DNA of 64,000 bases from Deinococcus hopiensis KR-140 (GTDB taxonomy: Bacteria; Deinococcota; Deinococci; Deinococcales; Deinococcaceae): positions 471,542 through 535,541 of the forward strand of contig NZ_FWWU01000008.1 in NCBI RefSeq assembly GCF_900176165.1. The letters run 5' to 3'. The position numbers and the translations under genes are program-made. Under the pieces are notes generated by a model that saw nothing but the letters and a program-made list of their open reading frames with translations, did no database searches and was not told the origin of the DNA. Within the stretch, counting starts at the first letter, position 1. The number at the start of each line of letters is the position of its first letter. Positions 25,498 to 35,864 of this stretch are shown here, one piece after another.

Positions 25498-27063
25498 ATG
25501 TCTCTTTCTCGCCGCCTACTGGCCCTGCTGGGCCCCGCACTGCTGTGCCCCGCGCAGGCGCAGAGCTCCTCCGTGCAGCAGCAGGCGCAGACCCTCGCCT
25601 CGGGTTACGCCCTCTACCTGACCGCGCAAGGCTTTCGCGACTACTGCGTGCAGAACGACCCGGGTACCGCCACACGCACCCGCCAGGCCTTCACCGCCTG
25701 GGCCCAGGCGCAGGGCCTGACCGGGTTCGAGGTCCAGCTGAGCAAACTGCTCGGGGCCAAGCTCCAGGGCGAGCTGCGCACACAGCTTCAAGCCCAGGTG
25801 AGTGGCCTGACCGCCACGTTTCAAAAGCTCGGCACCCCCGCGCAGGTCTGCGGCCTGTTCCCGAACCAGCTTCAGAGTGACGCCTTTGACGTCAAAGGCA
25901 AGGCACCGGGCCTAGGCGCCATTCTTGCGGGCAAGCCCGAGGCGGGAACGGGCGCAAATACGGCGGCGGGAGCGGCCAAAGGCACTGCAACGTCAGGCTC
26001 GGCGAGCACAGCTGCCACCGGCACCGTTTACACTGTCGCGCAGTTGTCGAGCCTCGCTGGTCAGACGCTCGCCGCCCAACCCAAAGGGGCGTCCGCACGG
26101 ACGAAGGAGGGAGCGGTCCTGAACAAGCTGCGCTCGCTTGGAGCGCGGGTGGCCGTGACGGGGAAAGTGGCCCCCCGCTTCGATTCGCTCGAGCAGGAAG
26201 ACGAGCGCCGCGAGGTGCGCTGGGACGTGTACTGCTACAACACGCTGGTCGACGGCGCGCTCGACAACCTGCGCGGCAAGACCGTAACCGTGGTGGGCAC
26301 GGTCAGCGACTTCGACGACTCCACGAACATCACCCTGAGAGACTGTCAGGTGCTGAGCCCGGCTGCCGCCGCTGGTCTGAAAAAATCCACCCTGTCCACT
26401 GCCGACGTAGGCTGGCGCTTTAAAAACCAGCCTGCCGAGAAGTTTCTCGTGGCCGCTGGACAGGGCCTGAAGGACAGTCAGATTCAGGGTGTCTACAGTG
26501 AACTCTCGTACTCCACCGGCGTGGGCGGCATGATGATCACCACCTACCCCGCCTCGCTGTTTCTGAAAGACGGCACCGTGTATAACGATCCCTACTGGGC
26601 CCCGAACAGCTTCAACTATAAGCTCTCGCGTGAGCTGGAGCCGCAGAAGTGGGGCAAGTGGACGAAACAGGGCAAGAACTTCCTGATCAAATGGGGTGAC
26701 GGCAGCACCGACACCTTCGAGGTGCAAGAAACCCTGAAGCCCGCGCCCGCTGGACTCAAGCTCAGCGGCACCTACTCGTCCATCTCGGGGGGTGGCAACA
26801 CCGCCCTCGGCGGCGACGTGGTGGTGGCGGTGACCAACGCGTACACCTTCACGCCCCAGGGGACTTTCAAGGGCGGGCGCTCGGCGAGCGGGTCGACCTC
26901 CAACGTCACCACACTCAGCCAAAGCAGCACCTCGGGCACCTATAGCATCAGCGGCTACGGCATCACGCTGAAGTACGGAGACGGCGGGCAAAAGCGACTC
27001 TTCTTCTTCGTACGTTCCCCGAAGCTGGTCACCATCGGCGGCTCGGACCACCTCATGGACTGA
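25498..27063 (+). CDS. Secreted hypothetical protein
   Basis: A 521-aa exported protein: signal peptide MSLSRRLLALLGPALLCPAQ (cleavage after AQA, residue 22). A helical region follows to residue about 140, then an Ala/Gly/Thr-rich linker (140-185) and an OB-fold-like section (ARVAVTGKVAPRFDSLEQED, TVTVVGTVSDFDDSTNITL). The C-terminal beta-rich part (from about 290, QIQGVYSELSYSTG, then LKLSGTYSSISGGG) resembles lipocalin-like repeats seen in other secreted hypotheticals. No enzymatic motif is visible. A TACGGT box 5 nt upstream of ATG suggests a leaderless transcript. Confidence 0.75.
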   Translation: MSLSRRLLALLGPALLCPAQAQSSSVQQQAQTLASGYALYLTAQGFRDYCVQNDPGTATRTRQAFTAWAQAQGLTGFEVQLSKLLGAKLQGELRTQLQAQVSGLTATFQKLGTPAQVCGLFPNQLQSDAFDVKGKAPGLGAILAGKPEAGTGANTAAGAAKGTATSGSASTAATGTVYTVAQLSSLAGQTLAAQPKGASARTKEGAVLNKLRSLGARVAVTGKVAPRFDSLEQEDERREVRWDVYCYNTLVDGALDNLRGKTVTVVGTVSDFDDSTNITLRDCQVLSPAAAAGLKKSTLSTADVGWRFKNQPAEKFLVAAGQGLKDSQIQGVYSELSYSTGVGGMMITTYPASLFLKDGTVYNDPYWAPNSFNYKLSRELEPQKWGKWTKQGKNFLIKWGDGSTDTFEVQETLKPAPAGLKLSGTYSSISGGGNTALGGDVVVAVTNAYTFTPQGTFKGGRSASGSTSNVTTLSQSSTSGTYSISGYGITLKYGDGGQKRLFFFVRSPKLVTIGGSDHLMD

Positions 27064-27631
27064 GGGCTAGGGGCGTTCGTCCCGGTCACCGGGGGTCAGC
27101 GTCATCTCCGCAGTGAACTACCTCTACCCCTCAAGCTTGACGCATCAACACGTTTACGGGTGTCCTCCCCCAGCCTCCTCGTGAAGTTCAGCAGAACTCC
27201 GTTCCCACTGTCTGCCGGTCTCGCGACCTTCACCCATCAGTCCGCAGCGTTGAACTCCAAGGGCAAGAGAGGACGACTCGCGGCCCCCAGATACGGGCGT
27301 AGGTGGGCGACCTGTGCTTCCAACTTGAGGCTGCGCGCTTCGAGACGGTCGCTATTCGGGCAGGTCACGTCCGAGATGACCTCACCCTACCTCATCCCGT
27401 TGCGCTGCTCAGGAGCTGCCTGTATGTTGGACCAGGGACTGTGACCCGGCAGATCGCGAGTGGGTCGGCAATCAAAAAGAACGTTACGCAGCTTTGATCG
27501 CCGGGTCACACCCAGTCCAAACTCGGGGACAAGCGGCGGCGTGTACTCGACCAAGTCCAGCGATTCCACAGTTGCCTTCCTCCAGAACGGGCAAACGAAG
27601 AAGTCTTCTCACGGTTTTACTTTAAGATCAG
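27064..27631. other. Intergenic region with dispersed repeat
   Basis: No convincing gene. It contains the third copy of the dispersed 40-bp repeat (27359-27398) and, downstream, a section (27440-27600) with weak open frames in several phases. The promoter of the gene at 27632 should lie in the AT-rich stretch just before it (TTTTACTTTAAGATCAG). Confidence 0.5.
27359..27398 (+). repeat. Dispersed 40-bp repeat, copy 3
   Basis: GCAGGTCACGTCCGAGATG, then ACCTCACCCTACCTCATCCC. Conservation is strongest in the GGTCACGTCCGAGATG and CTCACC-TACCTCATCC halves. Confidence 0.78.
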
Positions 27632-28780
27632 ATGAAGATGTTTGCCTTTTCCTCCACCACTGCTCTGCCTCAGGCGTCTTTCCTTACGCCTCTGGGAGAA
27701 GAGGTAAGGAGCGACTGGCAGTTTAGTGCTGTCGTGCAGCCCGAAGGTTCTCCCGCTCCCATCTACGCGGGTCACAATGCCACCCTTGCCCTGATGTACG
27801 CCTCCCTGGCTGCCCTGGACGCGCAGTGGGACGCCTTCACGGTGGTGCCCACCGCGCCCCTCCTCCAGGGTCAGGCCCCTCGCCCTGCACCCCAAACCGC
27901 TCCTGAAGATCTCCACGTGGTTGCCCTTACTGCCGCAGCAGCGGCGTCCTCCCACATCTCCAGCTTGATTGACGGACGCAACCGGGTGACACGCCGTCAG
28001 CAGTTGGGGCTGAAGAACACTGTCATCTATCAAGCTGACCAGCCCTGGTTGGGCTTTCGACCCGAAGAGGTCAAGCGGACGGGAAAGCAGCAGGACCTGA
28101 GTAGCGTTCTGCTCCGAATGCGTCCGTACGTCGAGGAAGCGTACGCCCGACTTGCAGCGTGGGATCTTAAGAGCTTCCCCTATCCGGTGGTCTTCCATCC
28201 GGACCTCTTCACCCAGCCGGAATGGGCCATTCGGTGTGACCGTGGCGACCTCTGCCACCCCTTCGGGTGGATCGATGAGGGGACGAGGCAGCCCTATCCT
28301 GGACAGCAACGGGTCCATCAGGTCAAGACGAACGAAGGGCCTGTGACGCTGTACGCGACCGCCCCTGATCTGGACGGGTCTCTGGAGATGGCCCAGCGCA
28401 GGACCAAAGGCTTTCAGTGGGCCGACACATCAGCGCTCGTGTCCACCCTTCAGGGCCAAGCCAAGACGCCAAAGCCAGAAGCACCTGTACCGGCGATCAC
28501 CTGTTTGAATACCTCGGCTGGACCTCAAACAGTGGTGTTAACGGGGTGCGAGACCCTCCGGGCAAGGTGGAATCAGGGGCAGACCGATACGTTGGTGTAT
28601 GTGCAGGAGGACCCTCGGACGATCCTGTTCACCCCAGAGGAAGCGCGGACCTGGTCCAAGGCGAGGCGACTCCCGTACCGTTTCGCCCAGGAGGCCTGGG
28701 CAAGGCACAGGAGCCTCCGAGGGATGGGCCGCTTGCTGTATCCCGTGCCCCAACAACCCGGTATGGCGGCCTCTGTTTGA
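27632..28780 (+). CDS. Unknown 382-aa protein, paralog of the one at 44722
   Basis: I recognise no domain. The N-terminal third has HNATLALMYASLAALDAQWD; the middle has SLIDGRNRVTRRQQLGL and TVIYQADQPWLGF; the C-terminal third has VVLTGCETLRARWNQGQTDT and LVYVQEDPRTILFTPEEART. The same blocks occur in the same order in the 383-aa protein at 44722, so the family is real and conserved over its full length. There is no signal peptide and no membrane segment. A small winged-helix-like gene lies nearby in both loci: here convergent on the minus strand at 29030, there directly downstream on the same strand. That recurring partnership suggests a two-component functional unit. Confidence 0.75.
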   Translation: MKMFAFSSTTALPQASFLTPLGEEVRSDWQFSAVVQPEGSPAPIYAGHNATLALMYASLAALDAQWDAFTVVPTAPLLQGQAPRPAPQTAPEDLHVVALTAAAAASSHISSLIDGRNRVTRRQQLGLKNTVIYQADQPWLGFRPEEVKRTGKQQDLSSVLLRMRPYVEEAYARLAAWDLKSFPYPVVFHPDLFTQPEWAIRCDRGDLCHPFGWIDEGTRQPYPGQQRVHQVKTNEGPVTLYATAPDLDGSLEMAQRRTKGFQWADTSALVSTLQGQAKTPKPEAPVPAITCLNTSAGPQTVVLTGCETLRARWNQGQTDTLVYVQEDPRTILFTPEEARTWSKARRLPYRFAQEAWARHRSLRGMGRLLYPVPQQPGMAASV

Positions 28781-29029
28781 GGCGGCCGGACAAGGACCAG
28801 AGCCAGAATTCAAGCACAGCTTAAGCACTCCCAGACAGAGCCATTCGCCTTACCTTCAAAGAGACGACCATAGTCATCTGCCTGGCTTCCGAAGAGATGG
28901 AGCGCCGAGTGATTCAGGAAGAACTCGAGTGGCGAGACCGTAACGAGTAAAAGCGCCTCACACGTGCAGGCAAGATAGGGCAATTCGTTGAGCGCAAGTT
29001 TCTGGGGATCAGTGCCCAGCATGTACCGC

Positions 29030-29323
29030 TTACCATCTGCTTGGAGAGGATCGGTCTTGACCACTCTCCATCCCCTCCAAGAGGGCGTGTAGCTCAGCAC
29101 GTCTTTGTCGCCCCTTCTCCGTGATGACGTAATACCCCCTCGCCCCAGGCCGACGGACGGCCAAACGCTCAGAAACAGCGGAAATAGCTTCGGTCGACGC
29201 ACTTCTGATGTTCACACCTTCAGGGAGGAGGCTGAGCCAGTCACTCAGACGGATAGGTGTGTCCGGCAGGGTCGATATGAGGTGATCAAGAATCCGAAAC
29301 GCACTCGGGGATTTTGGCAGCAT
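29030..29323 (-). CDS. Small winged-helix-like protein, paralog of the one at 45954
   Basis: A 97-aa protein: RILDHLISTLPDTPIRLSDW, LSLLPEGVN, then GYYVITEKGRQRRAELHALL. The last block resembles the wing and dimer helix of PadR/MarR-like regulators (ITEKGR...L). The paralog at 45954 shares DHLI, PIRL-DWL-LLPE and ITE-GKQRRAE-RALL. It may be a DNA-binding or protein-protein adaptor partner of the 382-aa protein. AT-rich DNA upstream (minus strand) with TATAAA suggests its own promoter. Confidence 0.65.
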   Translation of the reverse strand: MLPKSPSAFRILDHLISTLPDTPIRLSDWLSLLPEGVNIRSASTEAISAVSERLAVRRPGARGYYVITEKGRQRRAELHALLEGMESGQDRSSPSRW

Positions 29324-29769
29324 ATTAGAAAATTTAACGCTTCTTTATATTCAATAATATCACTGGGTAAAATGGAGCTCTGGTCACGGGGTAGTCCGTG
29401 AAGGTCTGAAAGCGCGGGAGTAGAGGGCCCGCTGCTGGGAGACGGAAAATTGCCCCTCCTGGGCCCATGGCGACCAGTGGGTCACTTGTCACAAGTGTAG
29501 GCGTTAAGACTCCTAAATGATGAGAAAGCGAAAACCTGTCGTGGTCGAAGTTCCTCTCTACATCCCTGAGCTCGGGAAACCACTCACCCATGGCTGTTTG
29601 GTAAACCTGCATAATCGCTCCCGTTCCACTGTTCTCACTCGCTGCTGGCACGACCAACAAACTGCTTTCCAGACGTATCAGGAAGTGGTACAGCAGGTGG
29701 ACTGAAGTTCAGGTCACCTGCCCTTTCAAGGTTGAGTACCAATTCCACAACCTAAACAGGCGGAGTCAC
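29324..29769. other. Intergenic region, AT-rich promoter end
   Basis: The part next to 29324 is AT-rich and should hold the promoter of the minus-strand gene. A minus-strand open frame at 29334-29660 (contains GEWFPELRDVERNFDHDRFS) has some coding character but no family, so it is left uncalled. Confidence 0.35.
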
Positions 29770-30602
29770 GTACGAATCTGCTGTCCGGTTCAGGCTGCCT
29801 GCGCCAGGCCGTCAAGCACCCACAGTTGCGCCACTGCTTCACCCGCCAGTACGTCTGCTGGCTCAAGGTGATGCACCCGGACGACACACAGAAATCGACC
29901 GTGCTGGTCGCTGACTCGCTCCTCGGCCCCTACCGGATGGTGCGCACCAATCTGCGCCCACTCGGCATGAGCGCTGGCGATTTTGACTTGGCCGTCGATC
30001 CAGTGGATGGCAAAGGCTACTACTACTTTGAGCGGGTGCACAGCGAGATGATCTGCGCGGACCTCACGGAGGACTACACCAACGTGACGGGGTACTACTC
30101 CACGCACTTCCCGCATCCTCATCCACCCTTCGTGCGTGAAGCGCCAGCCTACTTCCGCCGCGGGCCCCTGCATTACCTGTTCACGTCCGGCACCACCGGG
30201 TACTTCCCGAACGCGTCCGAAGTCGCGGTTGCCAAGACCTACCACGGCCCCTGGACGGTGCTGGGCGATCCCCACCCGGACGACGACAGTCGCACATCCT
30301 ACCGGTCACAGATCTGCTCGGTATTCAACCACCCGCACAAGAAAGACCTCTACATTGCCCTGGCGGACCGCTGGCTGGGTGACCGGGACGTGGACGCCCG
30401 CAAAGCCGCCGGCATGTTTGAAACGGCGTTCGCCAGTGACCACCCCCGCGAGCACTTCGAGCGCTACGAACGGGAAACTCCCGAGATTTTCGCGGCGCCC
30501 GACACGTCGGCAGCGGGTTACGTGTGGCTGCCCGTCCGGTTTGACGGCGATATGGCGTACTTCGACTGGCACGACGAGTGGTGCATTGAAGACTACGAGT
30601 GA
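29770..30602 (+). pseudogene. Glycoside hydrolase family 43-like enzyme, 5'-truncated
   Basis: About 270 residues of a five-bladed beta-propeller hydrolase of the GH43 (galactan 1,3-beta-galactosidase-like) kind: RQYVCWLKVMHPDDTQKSTV, VADSLLGPYRMVRTNLRPLG, KGYYYFERVH, LFTSGTTGYFPNASEVAVAK and SQICSVFNHP. The N-terminal blade, which carries the catalytic Asp base and the signal peptide, is missing. No ATG or GTG opens the frame (TTG 29826 is the first candidate). The 3' end is natural (TGA 30600-30602) but directly abuts a flavohemoglobin fragment in the opposite orientation. Confidence 0.72.
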
Positions 30603-30639
30603 CCGTTGGCTATGGATTGTCCTAAGCCGCGCCCCAAAG

Positions 30640-30819
30640 ACGATCGCGAGGCTGCGGGCCTGCCGTCCAGTTTTCTGATTGGCAGGATTGAAGATGTTCA
30701 GCAGTTCCGGGTGTGCCGTGAACATGGAGGCGTAGAAGTGCTGGGTAACGCTCTCCCCATGCGCTTCGAGCGCGGGAACGGTGGCCTTGACGAGGGCAGT
30801 CTGAGCCGGGGGTCAACAT
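30640..30819 (-). pseudogene. hmp: Flavohemoglobin (Hmp) globin-domain fragment
   Basis: Read on the minus strand in the second frame: QTALVKATVPALEAHGESV, HFYASMFTAHPELLNIFN and QKTGRQARSLA. This is the distal-to-proximal start of the globin domain of Hmp-type NO dioxygenases. ATG 30819 would give MLTP, but one extra base in a G-run puts the rest out of frame. The gene is also cut off after about 60 codons at the junction with the GH43 fragment. It is therefore non-functional. Confidence 0.7.
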
Positions 30820-30847
30820 CAGCGGAAACGCGGGGGTGGGGAAAGGA

Positions 30848-31094
30848 TCAACTGAGATCGAGCAGCGTCACGGGTACCCGCGTGCCGTCCTCCAGCGCTT
30901 GGCTGGAGAAGAAGCCGTCCGTCTGGACCCGGGTGACATGGCCTGCAGGGAGTTCAAATGCCTGGTCGTCCAAGCTTAAGCCCAGGCGTCCATCCAGGAC
31001 GGCAACCGCCGCCGCCTGTCCGGCATGGGTATGGAGAGGTAAGCCCTCGCCCGCTTGGTACTCGAACAGCAGGGCGGGCGGGATCAGCTGTCAT
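30848..31094 (-). pseudogene. Small cupin-domain protein, frameshifted at its start
   Basis: The main frame reads LPLHTHAGQAAAVAVLDGRL, GLSLDDQAFELPAGHVTRVQ and ends VTLLDLS: a single-domain cupin with HTH as the metal-binding H-x-H. The only ATG with a good AGGAGG site (31094) is in another frame (MTADPA), so one or two bases have been gained or lost near codon 4. It lies 29 bp before the hmp fragment, suggesting a former operon of a cupin and flavohemoglobin. Confidence 0.62.
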
Positions 31095-31947
31095 GAGAAG
31101 GGTCCTCCTGCACAGGGGTTCGGAGGAAGTCTTTGGTAAGGCGGCGTCTTTCGGGGCGGAGTGATTTGGAGAGAGATGGGCGAAGCGTTCGAGGTTGGGA
31201 TGCATTCGGCCTGCCAGGGCGAGCAGCGCCTCCGCTTCTGCCGAGAGCGTGTCCTTCCACAGCGCCAGCGATCAAAGTGTGGTGGGATGATGCCCAGGCC
31301 CGTATGTGCTGGGCCAGGCTGTCCCCGGTAGGCACCTGGTCCGCCCATGACCGCCCACCGGAAGCCCTCCAGCCGGGCGATATGCACTGGCCAGCCTCTG
31401 TGTGGAAAGGGACCGACCTTCCCTATGAACACGGGTCCGAGAAGCGTATCTGCCGTTGCCACCCAGTAAAAAGCCCACAGCACCCGCCGCATCCGCTTCT
31501 CGCCGACACGATCAAAGAGGCTGCCTTCTGACGTGGGCCACAGGGTCATACGCTCACCTGGCCGAACTGTGCGCGTATACCGGGAAAGGGGAGGTGATCC
31601 TCCCGTGTGATAGACTGTTGCGGTTCCAGCTCCAGTTGCGTGAGACCGTCCAGCAGGGTGCGGAAGGAAGTGCAAGTATCCAAACGGTGCCGGGGCAGGA
31701 TGGTCCCTACTGAAAGACTTTGGGCCAGAACCGCTTTACACCGTACCCTGGCCACGCCAACAAGGGGCCGGCCGTACCGTTGCTCGACTTCCCGTTGATC
31801 ACGGTGATAAAGCAGCTTCCCGCTCGCATCCAGGATTTGCATGTCCTTCAGGGCGACGTCCTCCTGGAGAACGCGGCTGAGTCCAAGGTGTTCGAGAATG
31901 CGCGCTGAATTGGGCGGGATAAGGAGTCCACGGCCCAGGGAAACCAT
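31095..31947 (-). pseudogene. FAD-dependent monooxygenase, multiply frameshifted and truncated
   Basis: Pieces in different minus frames reconstruct a salicylate-hydroxylase-like flavoprotein: LLIPPNSARILEHLGLSRVL (31920 region), then VGEKRMRRVLWAFYWVATAD, HIARLEGFRWAVMGGP, LAQHIRAWASSHHTLI, and ending MHPNLERFAHLSPNHSAPKD. The FAD-binding GxGxxG start is absent, and at least three frameshifts are present. It sits upstream of the cupin and hmp remnants on the same strand, all decayed. Confidence 0.65.
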
Positions 31948-32142
31948 GTGTGGTTAGCGCCGTGCACCGCCCCCTGGCAGGGAAAGTGAGTCCAGGCAAA
32001 GGCAAGGTGCAGCGAGAATAAAGGGTTTTCGCTCTGGCAGAATTACCCGCTGGCACTGAACGCTCAGTATCTTTTTGCCATGGGTTATCAGCCGACGCAG
32101 GTGACACCTTTAGCAGCGCTGAATGAAAGGAGGTGAAGCCAC

Positions 32143-32556
32143 TTGACGTCTGTTCGGAAAATCATGTCGGCTTCCTTGCATACCATTGGTCCAGGTGAAC
32201 CTCTACCCATTGCACTAATGAAAATGCGGCAGGGTCAATGCCGCCACCTGCCTGTACTCGAAAGCGGACGTTTGGTGGGAATGTTGAGTGACCGTGACCT
32301 GAAGGAGGCATGGCCGTCTGACGTGCCTGCGTTATCCCGCGGGGAGCTCATCCAAAACGTAGGGACGATCAAAGTCAGAGACGTCATGACCCGCGAGGTG
32401 ATCACGGTCGATGAGGAAACTTCCATCTCGCAGGCGGCCGCGCATCTGTTGAGGCGCCACATCAGCGCGTTGCTCGTGGTCAACAAACACGGTCATTTGA
32501 CTGGCATCGTGACTGTGAAGGATCTGCTGCGTGAACTGGTCCGGCTCACCTCCTAA
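32143..32556 (+). CDS. CBS-domain protein
   Basis: A 137-aa protein made of two CBS motifs (residues about 5-60, HLPVLESGRLVGMLSDRDLK, and 75-135, ALLVVNKHGHLTGIVTVKDL). Such pairs bind adenosyl ligands (AMP, ATP, SAM) and act as energy or ligand sensors, here as a stand-alone module. The TTG start at 32143 is decided by an almost perfect ribosome binding site AAAGGAGGTGA 5-6 nt upstream. A close paralog is cut by the window end at 63649-64000; both lie near diguanylate cyclase genes. Confidence 0.9.
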   Translation: MTSVRKIMSASLHTIGPGEPLPIALMKMRQGQCRHLPVLESGRLVGMLSDRDLKEAWPSDVPALSRGELIQNVGTIKVRDVMTREVITVDEETSISQAAAHLLRRHISALLVVNKHGHLTGIVTVKDLLRELVRLTS

Positions 32557-32749
32557 CAACCATCAGCTCAGTCGTTCCGCCTCTCCTCGTGAGATTCTCG
32601 CAAGTCAACGAGGCGGACGCCAACGTTCCTGGTAGGAAGCCGGGACTTCAGTCTGCGTATCTTGTGGGCGGTCAGCTTATGAGAGTGTTACGACCGCTTG
32701 CCCTGGGCTTGGTGCATACACAAGCACGAGGAATGTAAGTGGATTTTCC

Positions 32750-32761
32750 TACACTTGGACC
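32750..32761 (+). promoter_or_regulatory. -10 element for leaderless GGDEF transcript
   Basis: TACACT (32750-32755) followed by 6 nt and ATG at 32762. Confidence 0.5.
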
Positions 32762-34294
32762 ATGCTTGGAGCGCCCGTTCCGCCTGACGAAGCAGCACGA
32801 CTGCTGGACCTGGCGCAGTACCACATCCTCGACACAGCCCGCGAAGAGGTTTTTGACCGGGTGACCCGCCTGGCAGCCCGGTTCCTCCGCGTTCCCGTGG
32901 CCGTCGTCAACTTCGTGGATGTCGACCGTCAATGGGGGAAAGCCATGGTCGGGCTGGATGATTCAGAAGCGCCGCGCGAGTACTCCTTTTGTGCGTGGAC
33001 CATCCTGGGAGACGCCCCCTTCGTCGTGCCGGACGCCTCCTCCGATCCACGGTTCATGCACAATCCCATGGTGACGGGCGAGCCGCACATCCGCATGTAC
33101 GCCGGTGCTCCCCTGATCACGCCCCGCGGTCACCGCATCGGAACATTGTGCATTACGGATAACAAACCGCACCCCCTAGAGGAAGAAGACCTCCGCGCGC
33201 TTCAGGACCTCGCGGCAATGGCGGTCAATGAATTGGAATTGCGCAGTCATCTTCAGCGGATGCAATCCCAAATGAGTGCTCAAGTGGAGCAGGCGGAGGA
33301 TCTTCGCCAGAGACTGGAGCATGCCAGAACACTGCAAGCGGTTCACGACCTGATGGACTTACCTCTCACCCTGGAAGAAGCGGTGCGGGAAGCGGCGACC
33401 CTGATCGGGCAGGCCATCCAGGCGGACTGGACGGGACTCATTACTTTTGAGAACGGTCAACCGCATACGCAGCGGGTGTACGGGCAGCCAGATCTTCATC
33501 CAGTGTTGTTCAACCTGGCTGAGCGCCTCAATACGGCGAAACAGAGCGTCACACACATCATGGAGGGGCTGAACACGCCGTTCTATCTGGATACCTACCG
33601 GGACCATCCTGATGCGCTCCCTGCTGTGGTTGAGGCAGGACTGCAAGCGGCGGCCTGGGTTCCTTTGGGCACCTGGGAAGGCAAGACCCTCCTGATGCTC
33701 ACCCTGCGGGTCGGGCAGGAGCGGGAACTCCCCTGGCGGGGGAGTGACCGCGTGTTGTTGGAAGCCGCAGGACGAAGTGTGCGGGCGGCGTTGAATGAAC
33801 GGGCGGCTCTTCAGGCCGCCGCCCAGGCTGCGAGGCAGGATGCCCTCACGAGAGCCCTCAACCGTCGAGCCTTGGATGAGGATCTGGAGCAGTTGGAAGC
33901 CTCAGGAGCGAACTACACGCTTGCCCTGATGGATTTGGACGGCTTTAAAGCGCTGAACGACACTGAGGGCCACGCGCAAGGTGACAAGGTGCTCCGTCTG
34001 TTTGCGCAAGCGCTGAAGGTTGAAGTGGGTGACCAGGGTGAGGTCTATCGACTGGGAGGCGATGAGTTTGTACTGCTCCTCCCGGAGGTGGTTGAGGAAG
34101 AGGACGTGTACGAGATGGTGGACGTCGCTGTGCCCGCTGCGCAACAGGGCGCGATCAGCCGCATTGGGGCGAGCGTTGGTGTGGCCCAGAGTTCGGCTGT
34201 GGAGCGTTCAGCAGATGTGGTGAAGTTGGCAGACGTACGGATGTACGAAGCGAAGCGCCGCCGGAAGGACGCTCAGAACCAAGTCGAAGTCTGA
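32762..34294 (+). CDS. GAF-GGDEF diguanylate cyclase
   Basis: A 510-aa soluble signalling enzyme expected to make cyclic di-GMP. The N-terminal GAF domain (about 20-170) contains YSFCAWTILGDAPFVVPDAS, typical of GAF sensors in this genus. A coiled-coil linker (about 170-195) and a second degenerate GAF (200-345) follow. The C-terminal GGDEF domain (about 355-505) has the intact active site RLGGDEFVLLLPE. No RxxD inhibitory site precedes it, so product inhibition through that site is unlikely. There are no membrane segments. A TACACT box 6 nt upstream suggests a leaderless mRNA. Confidence 0.92.
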   Translation: MLGAPVPPDEAARLLDLAQYHILDTAREEVFDRVTRLAARFLRVPVAVVNFVDVDRQWGKAMVGLDDSEAPREYSFCAWTILGDAPFVVPDASSDPRFMHNPMVTGEPHIRMYAGAPLITPRGHRIGTLCITDNKPHPLEEEDLRALQDLAAMAVNELELRSHLQRMQSQMSAQVEQAEDLRQRLEHARTLQAVHDLMDLPLTLEEAVREAATLIGQAIQADWTGLITFENGQPHTQRVYGQPDLHPVLFNLAERLNTAKQSVTHIMEGLNTPFYLDTYRDHPDALPAVVEAGLQAAAWVPLGTWEGKTLLMLTLRVGQERELPWRGSDRVLLEAAGRSVRAALNERAALQAAAQAARQDALTRALNRRALDEDLEQLEASGANYTLALMDLDGFKALNDTEGHAQGDKVLRLFAQALKVEVGDQGEVYRLGGDEFVLLLPEVVEEEDVYEMVDVAVPAAQQGAISRIGASVGVAQSSAVERSADVVKLADVRMYEAKRRRKDAQNQVEV

Positions 34295-34601
34295 ATACAC
34301 TTCTTTTGGGGATCTGATTCTATTGGGCTGATGGAGAAGTAAGTTGGGAATAGGAATAGCTGAGCGCGGAGGTGCATGATGCATCGCCGTTCACCCACCG
34401 TCTCAATGACGTCAGTGGACGATGCCGAGGGCAAAAGGCACGAAGCCCAGCGTCTGCGCAAGATAGGGCGCGCAGAGGAAGAGTGCTTTGGTGCCGCGCG
34501 GTCGTGACAGCACCCAGGTCCAGCAATTGCTCAGCTGTGCTCGTAGAGGACGGCTCAGCTGGTGAAGATGAGGTGGGCGGAGTGGGGGAGGCCAAGGCCG
34601 G
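34295..34601. other. Intergenic region, nothing called
   Basis: Open frames on both strands overlap here. A minus-strand piece (LFLCAPYLAQTLGFVPFALG) looks hydrophobic, but no start or ribosome binding site supports it. Confidence 0.3.
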
Positions 34602-34814
34602 TTATGGCGTCTCGGGTTTCTGCTCGATGGGGACGCAGAGCGCGCGTTCATACAGAGCGCTGAGGCGTTCGAAGTCCTCGCCCTTGTATTTCAGGAGCGC
34701 AGCGGGAAGCTGGTCCCGGGTAGCCTTGAGGCCTTCATCAGCCAAAGCGTCGGTGGTAGCAAGGTGAGGGGGATGGGTCTGCTCGTAGGTGGGAATGTCG
34801 CGTTTCTTACCCAT
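34602..34814 (-). CDS. Small hypothetical protein
   Basis: A 70-aa protein starting MGKKRDIPTYEQTHPPHLAT and containing YKGEDFERLSALYERALCVP. The start is supported by AGGAG 9 nt before the ATG. It is polar, probably helical, with no recognised family. It lies downstream of the IS982 insertion and may once have been in an operon with whatever that element interrupted. Confidence 0.6.
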   Translation of the reverse strand: MGKKRDIPTYEQTHPPHLATTDALADEGLKATRDQLPAALLKYKGEDFERLSALYERALCVPIEQKPETP

Positions 34815-35009
34815 AATGGTGTGCTCCTGCCAGGCCCGCTGGGGCGTGCTGGAATGAGGGTGCCGTAAATAGGGAGAGTACAACACCTGAGGGGATTCTC
34901 GGCGTTGTGCGGGCCTTTGGCCTAGAGCCCAGCGCAACTTCACGACCCCGGGCTGGAATCGGGAACCCAGACGGCGGTTCAAGCCAATAATCACCTCGTT
35001 CAACGCGTT

Positions 35010-35855
<846 letters not shown>

Positions 35856-35864
35856 GCGTTATTT

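Noticed and set aside
30606..31139. 177-codon plus-strand frame
   Set aside because: It is antisense to the flavohemoglobin and cupin remnants, which have clear family motifs.
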